NCBI GenBank assembly: GCA_024345305.1
Contig: BRON01000012.1
Coordinates: 868,001-932,000 of the forward strand
Origin: Mrakia gelida
Taxonomy: Eukaryota; Basidiomycota; Tremellomycetes; Cystofilobasidiales; Mrakiaceae
Direction: 5' to 3'
DNA: 64,000 bases
Part shown: in pieces, positions 45,301 through 59,204 of the stretch
Layout: each line of letters begins with the position of its first letter
How positions within the stretch are numbered: the stretch's first letter is position 1
Position numbers and translations under genes: made by a program
Notes under the pieces: generated by a model
What the model was told of the DNA's origin: nothing
What the model saw: only the letters and a program-made list of their open reading frames with translations
The model's database searches: none

Positions 45301-46015
45301 GTCTTCACGTCTCACAGAACGGCTCCAACAACTCAACACCTTCCCTCAGTCCGACTTCGACTCGGACGACGGAGCCTCCTCCTCCCGAATGGACACAGAC
45401 GACGACGACTTCCCCTCCTCTCACCGCTCTCAACGCCCACACTTCTCCACCCGAACTGGAATCCGCAACGGCGGAACCTCATTATCCTCAACCCGACCTC
45501 GTCCACGCAAACCCTTCAACCCCAACCCCAACCCCAACCAAACCTTCCTCCTCGACCCTTCCCGTCCCCTCCTCCCAACCCTCCATCCTTCCCTCCCCCC
45601 TCACTCCTCCCAGTTCTCTTCTTCCCCTCTCTTCACCAACCCCCGCCCTTCCCAAAACCTCTCTCGATCCAACTCCGGAAGTCTCAATCTCGACCCTCCC
45701 AAACCAGTCAAACGACCTCAGGGGTTCCAGCCGAAGCCGAAGAGGATCAAGAGGTCGTTTTTCGGTCCGAATGCGAGCGCTACGGTGCCAGGGGGGTATT
45801 ATGGAGGACCAGGGCATGGGCATGTGGTGGGGGGGTTGTACGAGGGGGATAGTTTGAGTGCGAGTGCGAGTGTTGTTGGGAGTCCGAGGGGGAGTGGGGA
45901 TGAGGGAGGAGGGGGGAGTGAGGGAGGTGGTGGGGTTGGCGGAGGGGTGAATGGAGGGTGGGGAGCTTGGAAGGCTTTGGCGGTGGAGAAGGGGTTGGGT
46001 GGGGGTGGGGTGTGA
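42347..46015 (+). CDS. RPD3: Class I histone deacetylase (RPD3 type)
   Basis: Many exons join to a class I deacetylase. Recognisable pieces: [144 protein letters not shown]. The zinc ligands (D, H in DIDVHHGD; D in CGADSLSGD) and the active-site HH pair are intact. RPD3 enzymes remove acetyl groups from histone tails in Sin3/Rpd3L complexes. After the catalytic core a long Ser/Pro/Gly tail follows ([18 protein letters not shown], then [19 protein letters not shown]), about 240 residues and much longer than usual. Exon 2 is 11 nt long. Confidence 0.95.
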
Positions 46016-47135
46016 GGAAGAGAGGGAGAGGGAGAATGGGAGAACGACGGTTTGTCGTTTTGCGAGCTTGTGGGAGGAGGGAGAGCGTGGGGGTGGTGAC
46101 TGGTGCGTGTGTGTGGAGGGAGGAGTCTGTTTGTGCTTGTGCTCGTTCTTCTTCTTCTTCTTTGTTTTTCTTTGTTGCGCGAGGAGAGGAGACGAGACGA
46201 GACGCGTCTTTCGTTTCGTCCTCTCGTCTTTCTTCTTCGCTCGCCTGCGCTTTATCTTCTTCTTCTTTCATCTTGCTCTTTTTATCTTGCGTATGCTGTT
46301 TTCTCGCACCTTCTCTCGCATGGCCTTTTTCTCGTTCGTGTGAAGGAAAGAAGATGTCGCGTCGAAGTCGAATTCCGCGACGCCGACGTTATTCTGGTCG
46401 CTTTTGTACTCCAGTTTTGCTCGTTCTGCTTCACTAGAGAGTGGCGTCCAGCTCGACCAGGATGTGTGGTAAATTCTCCGTCTGCTTAGAAGGCGAGCGA
46501 GAGGGATGTCGCGTCCTCTTCTCCCAAAGAACGAAGGAGGGTCGAGCTCGAGAGATCAAAGGGGGTTCGAGTTTCGCTCAGCTTGTCACCTCGGCTTTCT
46601 CAACCCTGAAAAATCGACCTCTCGCGCAGATTTTCTCAGCCTCGCTTCCTCGGAATAAAAGACTTCGACCTCCGTTTCAGTCGCTCAACCTTCTTTGAAG
46701 CCATCGAAGGCAAGGAACCGCTTCTCCTTCTTCGACGGAGCCAACTTTGAATCTCGTCCCTCTGTTTCTTTCGAGAGCGAACTCGACGTCACTTTCACTC
46801 CAACCACCTCCTTCTCCCCTTCCTCCCTTTCTCTTCCTTTTTCTCGTGAGTAGAACTCTTCCTCTCTCGCATCTCTCTATAGAACAGGGGCTGGGAACAG
46901 CCCTAGAGATGGCAGGCATCGCATCGCCTCTCGGATTGAACGGCGAGCTGGCGTTTCTTGTGCTCCTTCCCCTCCCCTCCCCTCTCGCCTCCTCCTTGCA
47001 GAGATCCTCCAAGCGGTGCTTCGCTCGATCTTCGCATCCCAAGAAAAGAGAAGAACCAAACGAAGTCCTGGTCGCTAACCATCTCCCTCTCCTCTCTCTC
47101 GTTCCTTCTTAGCTTCTCTCCATCTCATCTCCATC
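46016..47135. other. Gap between deacetylase and UGP1, with a likely 5' UTR intron
   Basis: About 1.1 kb, CT- and T-rich near 46140-46330. A good GTGAGT donor at 46846 and an acceptor ending at 47112 (GCTAACC branch) form a plausible 5' UTR intron of UGP1. GACGCGTC lies at 46201-46208. No coding sequence recognised. Confidence 0.4.
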
Positions 47136-50295
<3,160 letters not shown>

Positions 50296-50703
50296 ATCGA
50301 GCCGTTGGTTTCTCGTGCTTCGTTCTTCCTCTCGCTCGTTGGACTGTCCCGTTTTCGTTTCGCTCAAAGCTTCAAAGTATCCGTTCTTAGCTCCTCTCTT
50401 TCTTCTATGTTTTCTCCCTTTGCTTTTCTTTTCTCTCGTGGGGGTCGATGTGACGTTTCTTTTGTGAAGCTCGAACGAACGAGGGCGAGTGAGCGAGCGA
50501 GCGCGACGACGTTCGACGCGAACGAAAGCAACCTGGGTATAGCTGGGTATAGCAAAGCAAAACCAAATTAAACGCCAACCAAGAAGAGACGGGGGAGAGG
50601 GTCTATATAACGTATATACCACGAGATCGTCTAAACCAAAATGGAATCACAACGAAACCGAGCGCACGAGCGAAAGCGAACCATGCGACGACGCGTTCGA
50701 ACC
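50296..50703. other. Convergent intergenic region
   Basis: About 408 nt between the stops of UGP1 (plus) and the thioesterase (minus). A-rich patches near 50560-50580; no coding signal. Confidence 0.4.
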
Positions 50704-51716
50704 TCACAACCGACTCTTCGACCCAACAACCAAGCTCACTTTGCTCTCCTTCCCTGAGAAAACATCCACCTTCGAGTGCGTTCCTGAGGCTACGAGAATG
50801 CCGGTGTCTTTTTGGCGGATCTGAGCACGAACGAACGAAACACGAACACGAAACACGAGAGTCAGCGAGTCGTCTTCGTAGATGGGAGGTTTTGGGGGAA
50901 AGAAGGGATGGGGAAGAAGGGAGGTTAAGCGCGACGCACCTCACACCGCATGTTGCTAAGCCGTTTACCAACGTTCAGGAGCGTGGAGGTGATGAGGAGG
51001 ATGTCGCCTCTGTCAGCGAGAACAAATTGAACGAAGACGCGAGACGAGAGTCAGCGCGAACGAGAACGAGAACTTGAGAATGAGAACAAAAAGGGGGGAG
51101 GACGACGAACTTCCTAGCTCCAGAATGATAGATGATGTTGAGTCCTTGGCTTACACCTGCGCGAACAAACCAGGCGAAACGAAAGGGGAGGGAAGGTGAG
51201 CTCGAACTTGTTTGGTTGTCGAATCGAAGGATGGAGGGAGAAAGCGAAGGACGACGAACCAGAGAAAGCCCAAAAGTCGTCTGTCATTATGGGTACTAGG
51301 GGGAGGGAGGAGCATCTAAGGGAAGGGAGAGGGTTAGTTGGGTGGGGGAGGGAGGAGGGAGGAGGGAGGAGATGGGAGGGAAGGAGAGGTGCGAGCTTAA
51401 CGTAAGACTCACACATCAACCAAGTACGCCACGCATCCTCCATGGATGAAGCCGCTGATGTTGAGCATATCTGCCAAACCCACCCCCTCAGAAGTCTGTC
51501 AGCTCGAGCTCTCTCGGCTTCAAAAGAAACGAGAAGGAACGACGCACCCTCCCCGACTTCGAGCTCGCAAACCACCGTCCCTCCCCTCCCTCCTTCGTCC
51601 GTCGTGGACGAGATGGGTTTGATCCTCGCTATGATGGCGGACCCGAAGTCCTGGAGATGGTTCTGGAAGGAGAGCATCTGTTGGATGCTTTCCATTGCGA
51701 CTGAGGAGGAGGACAT
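50704..51716 (-). CDS. Hotdog-fold acyl-CoA thioesterase (ACOT13/PaaI-like)
   Basis: About six exons. Start MSSSSVAMESIQQMLSFQNH, then SAIIARIKPISSTTDEGG, VCELEVGEDMLNISGFIHGG, CVAYLVDVCSSLPLVPIM, DDFWAFSGVSQGLNIIYHSG, DILLITSTLLNVGKRLSNMR and HSKVDVFSGKES. The N-x..-HGG-x..-D pattern (Asn and Asp 15 residues apart, as in the ACOT13 active site) and the following VSQGLNIIYH strand identify the 4HBT family. It hydrolyses acyl-CoA to free fatty acid and CoA; localisation (cytosol or mitochondrion) is not clear. The gene converges on UGP1. Substrate chain length cannot be judged. Confidence 0.87.
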
Positions 51717-52479
51717 GGTTGGAGGGAAGGAGAGGGAGGGAGGGACGGCAGGTGAGGAGGGATGAGAGGGAGGGCGGGTACTCGTGCCGGAGAGAGAGAA
51801 GGAAGGCGCGAAGAGGAAGCTTTTAGTTTTCTTGGGTGGTGGGAAGGGGAGGACCGAGGACAGAAGGGAGATGACTATCTGGCGAAGAGTAAAGAAGTGA
51901 GAACTACGTATAGGCGAAGCAAAACAAAACAACGACCTCGCCCGCGACTCTCCTTCTCGACCTGCTTCGAACCTTGAGAACTATGAACGAGCAACTACAG
52001 AAGCCGAAGTACTGTCCTGACCGAGCTTGATGTCCTTGAGCGACCGAAGATGACGACGGAGGGAGGAGGAAGCGAGCGACGCGTTGAAGTTTCGAGCGAC
52101 GAGCGACGAGGACGCGACGCGAGGAGGCGAGGGGGGTTGGAGGGGGCTTGAGCGTCTGAGAGAGAGGAGATGAGAAAGGTGAAGTGTGAGTGGTGTTACG
52201 ATCGAAACGAACTATGGCGAAAGGGAAAGGAAATAAAAACGAACCGATTGTGCGTGGCGCGTCGTCCGTCCGTTGAGCTCCTCCTCCCGCGACGACGATC
52301 CTGAACCTGCGGGAGCAGAGAAAGGGCGAAGCATGTCAGACTCGAGTGCGAAGTGGATGCATCCGAGAATTCGGGCAGCAGACTCGGAGGAGAAACGAGG
52401 CTCACCGACGCGTCTCCCTCCGACCTCGAGTTGTCGAACCATCTCCGACCTCGCACCACGCCTTAAAGCTGCGTGGCGT
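51717..52479. other. Gap between the thioesterase start and the first F-box paralog
   Basis: About 760 nt. Extra phase-compatible minus-strand exons of the F-box gene may lie here (52410-52495 reading VRQLEVGGRRVGSGSS), ending at a possible stop at 51904. I kept the shorter model because the splice pattern after the shared FLR motif is ambiguous. Confidence 0.3.
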
Positions 52480-54750
52480 TCATTCCAGATCTGAAGCAGA
52501 GAGAGAAGTGAAAGAGGTCAGCTGTGGGTCACGACTCCTGCTTCGTTCGGGAAGGAGTTGGGCGAAGGGAAGAAGAGTCGCGACGACGAAGACCAACCGA
52601 AGGAAGAGCTCGAAGGGTGTTGCTTCGCCAGTGAGAGTTCTGATGGTAGAGAGAACGGAGTCAGATGGGGAGATTTAACGTCAGTAGGGACGAGAGAGGA
52701 GAGCAGGAGAGGAAGAGAGACGAACCTTGAGTCGATCGCGTCGAGGTCCACTCCTTCGAAAGCTAACGCCTTCCGAACCTCCTCGACGGAGCAGCGAGCC
52801 AGATCGTCGATGGGAGTAGATTGATAAGGACGATGTCGAGCGACGATCTCGCAATAGAAGCACGTCGGTCGCATGTAGTCCTCGCTCCACCCTTCGAATC
52901 GAGTTCCGACCTCCTCGAACGACAGCGTGTTTTCGTCCGACTCGCTGGGCTGGACGTAGCCGACGAACGAAGCGATAGGTTCGTCCTCCTCTCCTAGTAT
53001 CCATGAGACGGTGGTCGAGGCGGAGAGGTGGGGAGCGAGGAGTTCGAGCCGTTGGAGGTTGATTCGAGTGAAGAGGTTCCGAAGACCTCCGACGGAGTTG
53101 CAGTTGACGAGGTCGAGGTCTGTTTGGATGGAGTTGGGACCGTGGATGGACAACAGCTCGAGACACGTCTTGCCGCATGCTATCTCGATACGGAGAGTAG
53201 GCGTCGGCGTGACCGAGCATCCTAGTGTAAGGTCTTGAAGCGAGGTGAACGACCGAAAGGCTGAGACCGTTCCTCCCTTCGAGAACGATGGAAAGCAGGG
53301 CAGGTCAGCCAATAGAGACGAAGTGGAGACGGCAAAGGAGACTGGCTCACCCAATCATCCCAAGAGATGCCATCTCCAGGTTCGAAGGCGAGGATCTCGA
53401 GCTTGGTGATGGATCCGACGACGTGAGCCAGGGAGACGACCATCGAACGACTGATGCTGCATGCTCCAAGTTCGAGCTCGAGCGAAGCCATCTCGAGGCG
53501 ACCGTCCTCGATCCCGTAATCGGAAACGATAGAGTGAATTCCTGTCTGCTTCCAATCTTGAGCTGCCTCCTCCGCGGACGCCTCGACGGCCGAGGGAATC
53601 AAGCTCGCCCAAGATTCGTGTGATAGATAGAAAGGATGCATGATCTCTTCGGTAACGTCGAGGACCAGCTTCCTGAGGGAGGGAAGATGAAGTGGGATGG
53701 AGGGAGCGAGGAGGAGGGAGGATTCGGGTTCGACTCCCACCTCGATATGGTGAAGGTAAGGAAGGAGGGAGGGAGTGCTCAGGACGGCAGGGAGGGAGTT
53801 CTTGATCACGAGGTTCATATCAGCGACGACGTCTCCGTTTGCCTTGATGTAGGAGAGTAGGGTGAAGAGGAGGTGGTCGTCCGAAGCGAAGAAGAGGAGT
53901 CCGAAGATGAGGGTTCGACAACAGGCGGAGGGTCGAGGAGGGGAGGTGAGGAAGGGAGGTAGATTCTGCGCTGAGGCGATGGATCCAGCGTGAAGGTTGA
54001 TCCTTTTGATGGAGGTGCTCGACCGTATAGCGTCGAGGATCTCGTTCGTGAGGAGCCAGTGAGAGAGGTCGACCATCGCGAGACTTGTCATGTTCTGGAC
54101 GGCGAGGAGGATGGAAGGGGTGAACGATCCCAGCTGAGGAGATAAGTCCAGGTCCGGGTTCCGGGTTATCGCTGCCAACTCTCTGAACCCGAAAGAAAGA
54201 GGTTGGAGATGTCAGCGAAGCCAGAAGAGAAGGGAGGGAAGACAAACGCACCTGCAGGATGACCAGACGTAGGGGTCCAGCGCTCTCTCTCGCAAAATCC
54301 TCAGCCCGTGTAAATTGTCGAAGTGTACAGCGATTTTCTTGTAGAGGATTGAGAAAGCGGCCTGACGATACACAAGGCGAGGGGGCTATCAGTCGCGGCA
54401 AAACAAGCGGAGGGAGAAGGAGGATCGAAGCTCACGATCCGGAGAGCTTTGCAAGTTGATGCCACTAGAAGCAGTTCCTGGCGATCAAAGAAGCTCAGAC
54501 ATCGAAGAACGAGCTCGGTAGGGAGCTGTTAGAAAAGTGAAACAGGCTCAGCTTCGGCTCGGAGGGGGAGAACGGCTCGGACGAAGGGAAGGAGGGAGGG
54601 AAGGAAAACGAGCTCGAGCTTCACTCACACCCAGAAGCTGCACTCGATAGGCCTAAAGAAGAAAAGAGAACGAAGTCAGTCTACTGGGTCCCCAAGACAG
54701 AAGGAAACGCTGAGGCTCACCTTTCGAGCTCGTCCAAGTCTCGTCTCCAT
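52480..54750 (-). CDS. F-box protein (paralog A), 3' end uncertain
   Basis: Starts METRLGRARKAYRVQLLGLP, then the F-box LPTELVLRCLSFFDRQELLL with the VASTCKALRI helix. The long second part has weak leucine-rich segments: MVDLSHWLLTNEILDAIR, SSTSIKRINLHAGSI, TLIFGLLFFASDDHLLFTLL, LVIKNSLPAVLSTPSLLPYL, SLRKLVLDVTEEI and LEILAFEPGDGISWDDW. It ends with PIDDLARCSVEEVRKAL and FEGVDLDAIDSR, then a further exon TLTGEATPFELFLR. Probable SCF adaptor; the LRR-like repeats would bind the substrate. The tail matches paralog B (55293-57608), so both arose by tandem duplication. Which of two possible last exons is used is not settled. Confidence 0.68.
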
Positions 54751-55292
54751 CGTCGCTGTTTTAGTTGGAGGTCGAAGGGAAGGGAGGAGAGACTCGAGCC
54801 GACGAGCTCGTCAGGAATAGCGCAAATTTATCTGGACTTTTCAATCTCTCGGTAGAATGATCACAGTTCGGAAGCGGAGGCTGAGTTGAAAGGCCACGTG
54901 AACGAATCTTCGCTAAACAAAGCTCAACAAAATAACGAAAAGAGAACACGAGCGACGCAAGGCGGATTCGTCCGTCGAAACGATGGTGCCTTGACCTCCT
55001 CTCAATCCCCACCTCGATTGCTACTGCAAGTTGACCACAGGGAGCCTCAAGTTGCTCATGAGGACGAGAAGACTATGGGATGAAGTGTTCAACGGCAGAT
55101 GATGAGCGGAGGGGGCGGACGCGACGCGTTTGATCTTGACTTCGAGGACGCGAAGCTTGACGGAGACGAGAAGCCTGTTTCTGGTCAGACGCAGGACTGA
55201 CAGGATAAGTAAATCTGAGACTAGAAGAGATGGTTCCGGAGAAGGAGCTCTCGAAGCCATCGCAGAGAGGAAAGCGAAAACGAACATTCGAT
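54751..55292. other. Spacer between the two F-box paralogs
   Basis: About 540 nt, holding the promoter of paralog A and the 3' end of paralog B (both minus). An open minus frame in 55021-55305 reads VLEVKIKRVASAPS but has no splice support. Confidence 0.35.
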
Positions 55293-57608
55293 TCATGACT
55301 CGCACGGGCCACCACTCGACGTCAAGGCCCTCCCATTTTCGATACGACTTCCTCGAGGTGGATTCAGCGACGACGTGCTCAGCTCCTGCGAGACCGAAAG
55401 AAACGAGACGGAAAGGTCAGCTCGGGACGCGTCTCGGAAGACGATCGCGAAGACGAACCTCAAGAAGACCTCGAGTGATTTGGGACCGGCGTCGGGAGAG
55501 AGAGGACTGGAGGGTGGGGAAAATGAGGTGGATAGTCAGTATCAGGGAAGAAATCTAGCGAGAAGGAAGAGAATGAGCGCAAAGAGACTCACCTCGCGTC
55601 GAAGCTCGCCAAATCGAACCCTGCTTGAACCGCCGCGACTCTCACCACTTGGACTGAGCATCCCCTCAAGGTCTCGATGGGATCGACCCAGGTCAGAGGA
55701 TCTCTTCCAAGGTTGGACGGATAGACCACCTCGCACCCGTAGCAGCAGCATCCTTGCGGACCCCAGGCGTCCACCGTCGAGGGAGCCTCCGCCAGCAACC
55801 TTCCACCTCCTCCCATCGCCTGGACCTCTCCTTCAAAGTACGCCACCCAATCTTCCAAGCCCTCACCGCACGATTCCGAGGTTCGGATCCTCCAAACGAC
55901 CTTCGCCCCGACGTGGAGAACTGCAGCGAGGAGAGCGAGGCGACCGAGGTTGACGTTGAGCGCAATCTTCCAGAGCGCTTCTGCTCCTCCGACGAGTTCT
56001 TGATCGCGATGAAGCTTCGGATATAGAACAGCGAAGTTATCCTTGCAGTAGTCGCAGGTGAGGACGCCGAAGACGGTCTGCTCGCGGGTGAGAGAGCAGC
56101 CGAGAGTGAGGAGGGAGAGTTTGGGAAGACGGGTGAAGGCGAGAACGGTCGAACGCTGAGAGGAGGAGAAGAAGGAGGTCAGATGTGAGGAACAGGGAAC
56201 AGTAGCTGCAAAGACGTATCTCACCCAGTCCGACCACATAAGGGTATGAAACTCCGACGAGATATCGAGGGAGGTAAGGGAGGTGAGATGTCGAGCGAGG
56301 GAGCTGATGATCGAAGGGTGGAGAAGACTTCGCCTATCAAACCGAGCCTTGAACGATTCGATCCCAGCTTCAGACGATCCGACAGTATAGCACTGGAAGT
56401 CATAGGAGCCCCACTCGGCGACGAACTCGTTCTCGGGGTTGGAAGGGCTCATCCTGGAAAGTCGAGGGCAAGGGATCCAGCTCTGGGACGTGAGCGCGAA
56501 GGGTTCCTCTTCCTGGCTCGCGGAGTCTCGCAGAACCTCGGCTCTGACCTGAGCAGAGACTGAGACGAGGAGGGACTGGATCTGGGTATCGAAGAGTTCG
56601 TCCAACCAAGGGATGAGGTTGATCGCGTATCGAGGAATCGTTGTGACGAGGAGGGAGCCGACGCCGAGATCGCGATGAAGGAGGAGAGGAGAGTTCGAGC
56701 CGAGGGAGTGGTTGACGATGAGCTCGATGGAATCCAGGGGCATGTGATGGTACTGGAAAAGGTCGAGGAGGTTGTTCGCCCAAGCCGCGTCGTCCTTCGT
56801 TCTGATTTCGAGCTGGATCGGTCCGTCGATTCGAAGCTTGCGTCCCTGCTCGATGCGAGCTCGGAAGTTCGTCTGCAACGGCAGCTGATCCGATCTGAGA
56901 GGTGAATCGATCTTGATCCTAGTGACCTGGGACTGAACGATGTTGTTGAAGAGGAGAGTGTCGAGGAGGCGAGGTTCGAGCGTGAGGGTTCGAAGGGAGT
57001 GAAGGCGCGGAAGGCAGCTCGCGACGACCGAGCTCAACGACTTCCATGCTTGTAGAGTAATAGGGTTGAACCAGCTCTTGATTTCGAGAGATCTTCGAAC
57101 GAAAACAACAAGAAGGGAGTCAGGACACGAGGGAAGAAGAGCGGAAGGCGGGAGGAGGCACACGCACTCAAGTCCAGGCGCGAAGATCGATCTCGAGAGC
57201 TGTCGTAGACTGAGGAGGCACTGCCCATCCTTGACCTGACACCTCATAGTTTTGCGAAGCGTAGGAGCGATGATCTGAAAGGAAAGGGGAGAGCAATGAT
57301 GAGCGACGACGAGAGGGAAAGACAGGAGTGATGGCGTTGCTCTGTGAGTCTGTGGGCTGCAAGACTGACCTCTCTGAACCTTCGGCACGTCTGAGAGAGC
57401 TGAACAGACGACTCGGCGTAGCAAAAGACCTCGAGGAGCGTCTCGACAGGGAGCTTTTCGAGGCAAAGAGTGTGGAGAGAGAAGGAGGGGAGGGAGGAGA
57501 CGGTCAGCTGCACTCGAGCGAAGGGATCGAGGAAGCAGCACGAGAAGGAAGACTTACTCCGTGAATGTAGCATGCCGTGTAAGCCGACGCTTCGAGATTG
57601 GTGTTCAT
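55293..57608 (-). CDS. F-box protein (paralog B), 3' end uncertain
   Basis: Starts MNTNLEASAYTACYIHG (donor GTAAGT), then LTVSSLPSFSLHTLCLEKLP, with the F-box EKLPVETLLEVFCYAESSVQ and the LSQTCRRF helix. The middle is LRR-like: LHSLRTLTLEPRLLDTLLF, MPLDSIELIVNHSLGSNSP, ASLVAVTIPRYAINL-type repeats, SIISSLARHLTSLTSLDISS and LPKLSLLTLGCSLTREQTV. The late segment includes a CCCYGCEVVYPSNLGRDP cysteine patch, and PIETLRGCSVQVVRVAAVQ with GFDLASFDA. The next exon gives SPLSPDAGPKSLEVFLR, aligning with paralog A. Probable SCF adaptor. The divergent promoter is shared with the metaxin gene, 107 nt away. The stop after the shared FLR motif is not certain. Confidence 0.7.
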
Positions 57609-57715
57609 GGCGGCGAGAAGTAGCGACGAAAGAAGACGAGCTTTGAGAGACGATGGAAGTCGGGAGTCAAGGAGCGAAACGGACCTCGTCTCCTTCCATC
57701 TCCCAACCCGTCACC
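57609..57715. promoter_or_regulatory. Compact divergent promoter, F-box paralog B / metaxin-like
   Basis: Only 107 nt separate the two start codons, so the promoters must overlap or extend into coding sequence. No TATA-like box found. Confidence 0.45.
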
Positions 57716-59058
57716 ATGGCCTTCGCTTCCCTCAAAACAGTCTTGGATATCTTCCCTCTTCATCAATACAGTCAACCCTCATCCCCCTATAGACTCCCAG
57801 TATCAACAAAACCTACTCTCTGGGTACGCTTCGTCCTCCTTTGAGCTCGCAAAAGAGGTTGAGCTCGAGCTGACCTTTTCCTTCCTTCCCTTTCTTTCCC
57901 TCGCCCTAGATCGGACCAGCTCTTGGAGAGGAGATCGCTCCTTCTTATCCTTGGGCGTCATCGGATCCTCGATCTTTCCGGTATCAGCTTCTTCTCCTGT
58001 TAGCTGGCGTTGAGCACGACTCGAAGGACTGGGAGAACGAGGAGGCAGCTCCGGAAGGTGAGCTTCGTTTTCCTTCCCTCCCTTCGCTTTCGCCTTTTCA
58101 GCTCGACATGCGTCCTTCTTCACCTCAACTGACCCTTGTTGTTATCATTGCAGGCATCCTTCCTGCCGTCGTACTCCCCTCGGGGAAGCTCGTTCCTCAT
58201 TCCGGCGTCAGGACGTGGTTGGACAGCGAGCATCCCTTCTACCCTTCGACTGCCCGGTTCGTCCCTTTCTCTCGTCGCGATGAAGCTTCAGGCCTCTCCC
58301 TGACCTCCAAAACCTATCTTCAGACATCACGGATACCCCTCGCAAGCTCTCGAGTCCCAAGCTCGAGCTTTCGGCCGTCTAGTAGAGGACAAACTCGCTC
58401 TTGCCATCGTTCGTCTCCCTCCCTCCCTCTCGCGCCTCGTCCCCGACCTCGTAGCACCCACGCAGTCTCTCGCTGACCTTCCTTCCCGCGTGCTCGTTGA
58501 TTTCATCTGTACTTTGCTGCAGATTGCTTCCGACCCAACTCCTGCAAACCTCCTCCGTCTCACTCCTCTGCTCTCCAACCCACCACCTCTCCTCGCCGGT
58601 TTCGCCTCGCCCTTCCCCTCCCTCTCAACCTCTACTCTCCGTCGGTTCGACCTCGACTCTCACAAACGTCAAGGAGTGGAAGCTATCAAAGCGCTCGCTG
58701 TCCGACTGAAGGAAGATCACGAAGGAAGAGGCTGGTTCTTGGGTTGCTCGTGAGTTCCCCTTCGTCGTCTTCGTCGCGTCCCAGTCGCCGCTCCCTCCTT
58801 CAGTGCAGCCACTTTCAACTCGAGGCGAGGCCCCTACTGACGCTTCTCTCTTCGTTGATCTCGTCTCCTCACAGCAATCCAACTCCCCTCGACTGCCTGA
58901 TCGTCTCCCATCTCTTCGTCGCGCTCAACGCGTTGGATCCCGCCAACCCTCTTCAACGAGCTATCGAGGCGGACAAGGTGCTGAGGGATTACGTCGAGAG
59001 ATTGCTGAAGAAGCTTTCTCCTTCGTCGTCGTCGTCGTTAGGAGAGGACAAGTCGTAG
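57716..59058 (+). CDS. Metaxin/SAM37-like mitochondrial outer-membrane protein
   Basis: About five exons. The N-terminal domain starts MAFASLKTVLDIFPLHQYSQ, then LPVSTKPTLWIGPALG, GVEHDSKDWENEEAAP, LPAVVLPSGKLVPHSGVRTW and LDSEHPFYPSTAR, the GST-N-like metaxin domain. The C-terminal helical domain has FGRLVEDKLALAI, LRRFDLDSHKRQGVEAIKAL, KEDHEGRGWFLGCS and NPTPLDCLIVSHLFVALNAL, then DKVLRDYVERLLKKL. This fits the metaxin/Sam37 family of SAM-complex subunits that insert beta-barrel proteins into the mitochondrial outer membrane. Lacks a clear C-terminal membrane anchor. Function is inferred from the family. Confidence 0.75.
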
Positions 59059-59204
59059 AAGCCCTAGATATCTACTCTCATCCTAGCTCGCGATCGAAAA
59101 TGAACCCCCCCCCTCCCTTCTCAAAACTAACGCGGAAGAAAACGAGAGAGTGCGAACGAGCATGATCCGAAGATGAGAGAAAAAATGACGTGGATAATAG
59201 TTAG

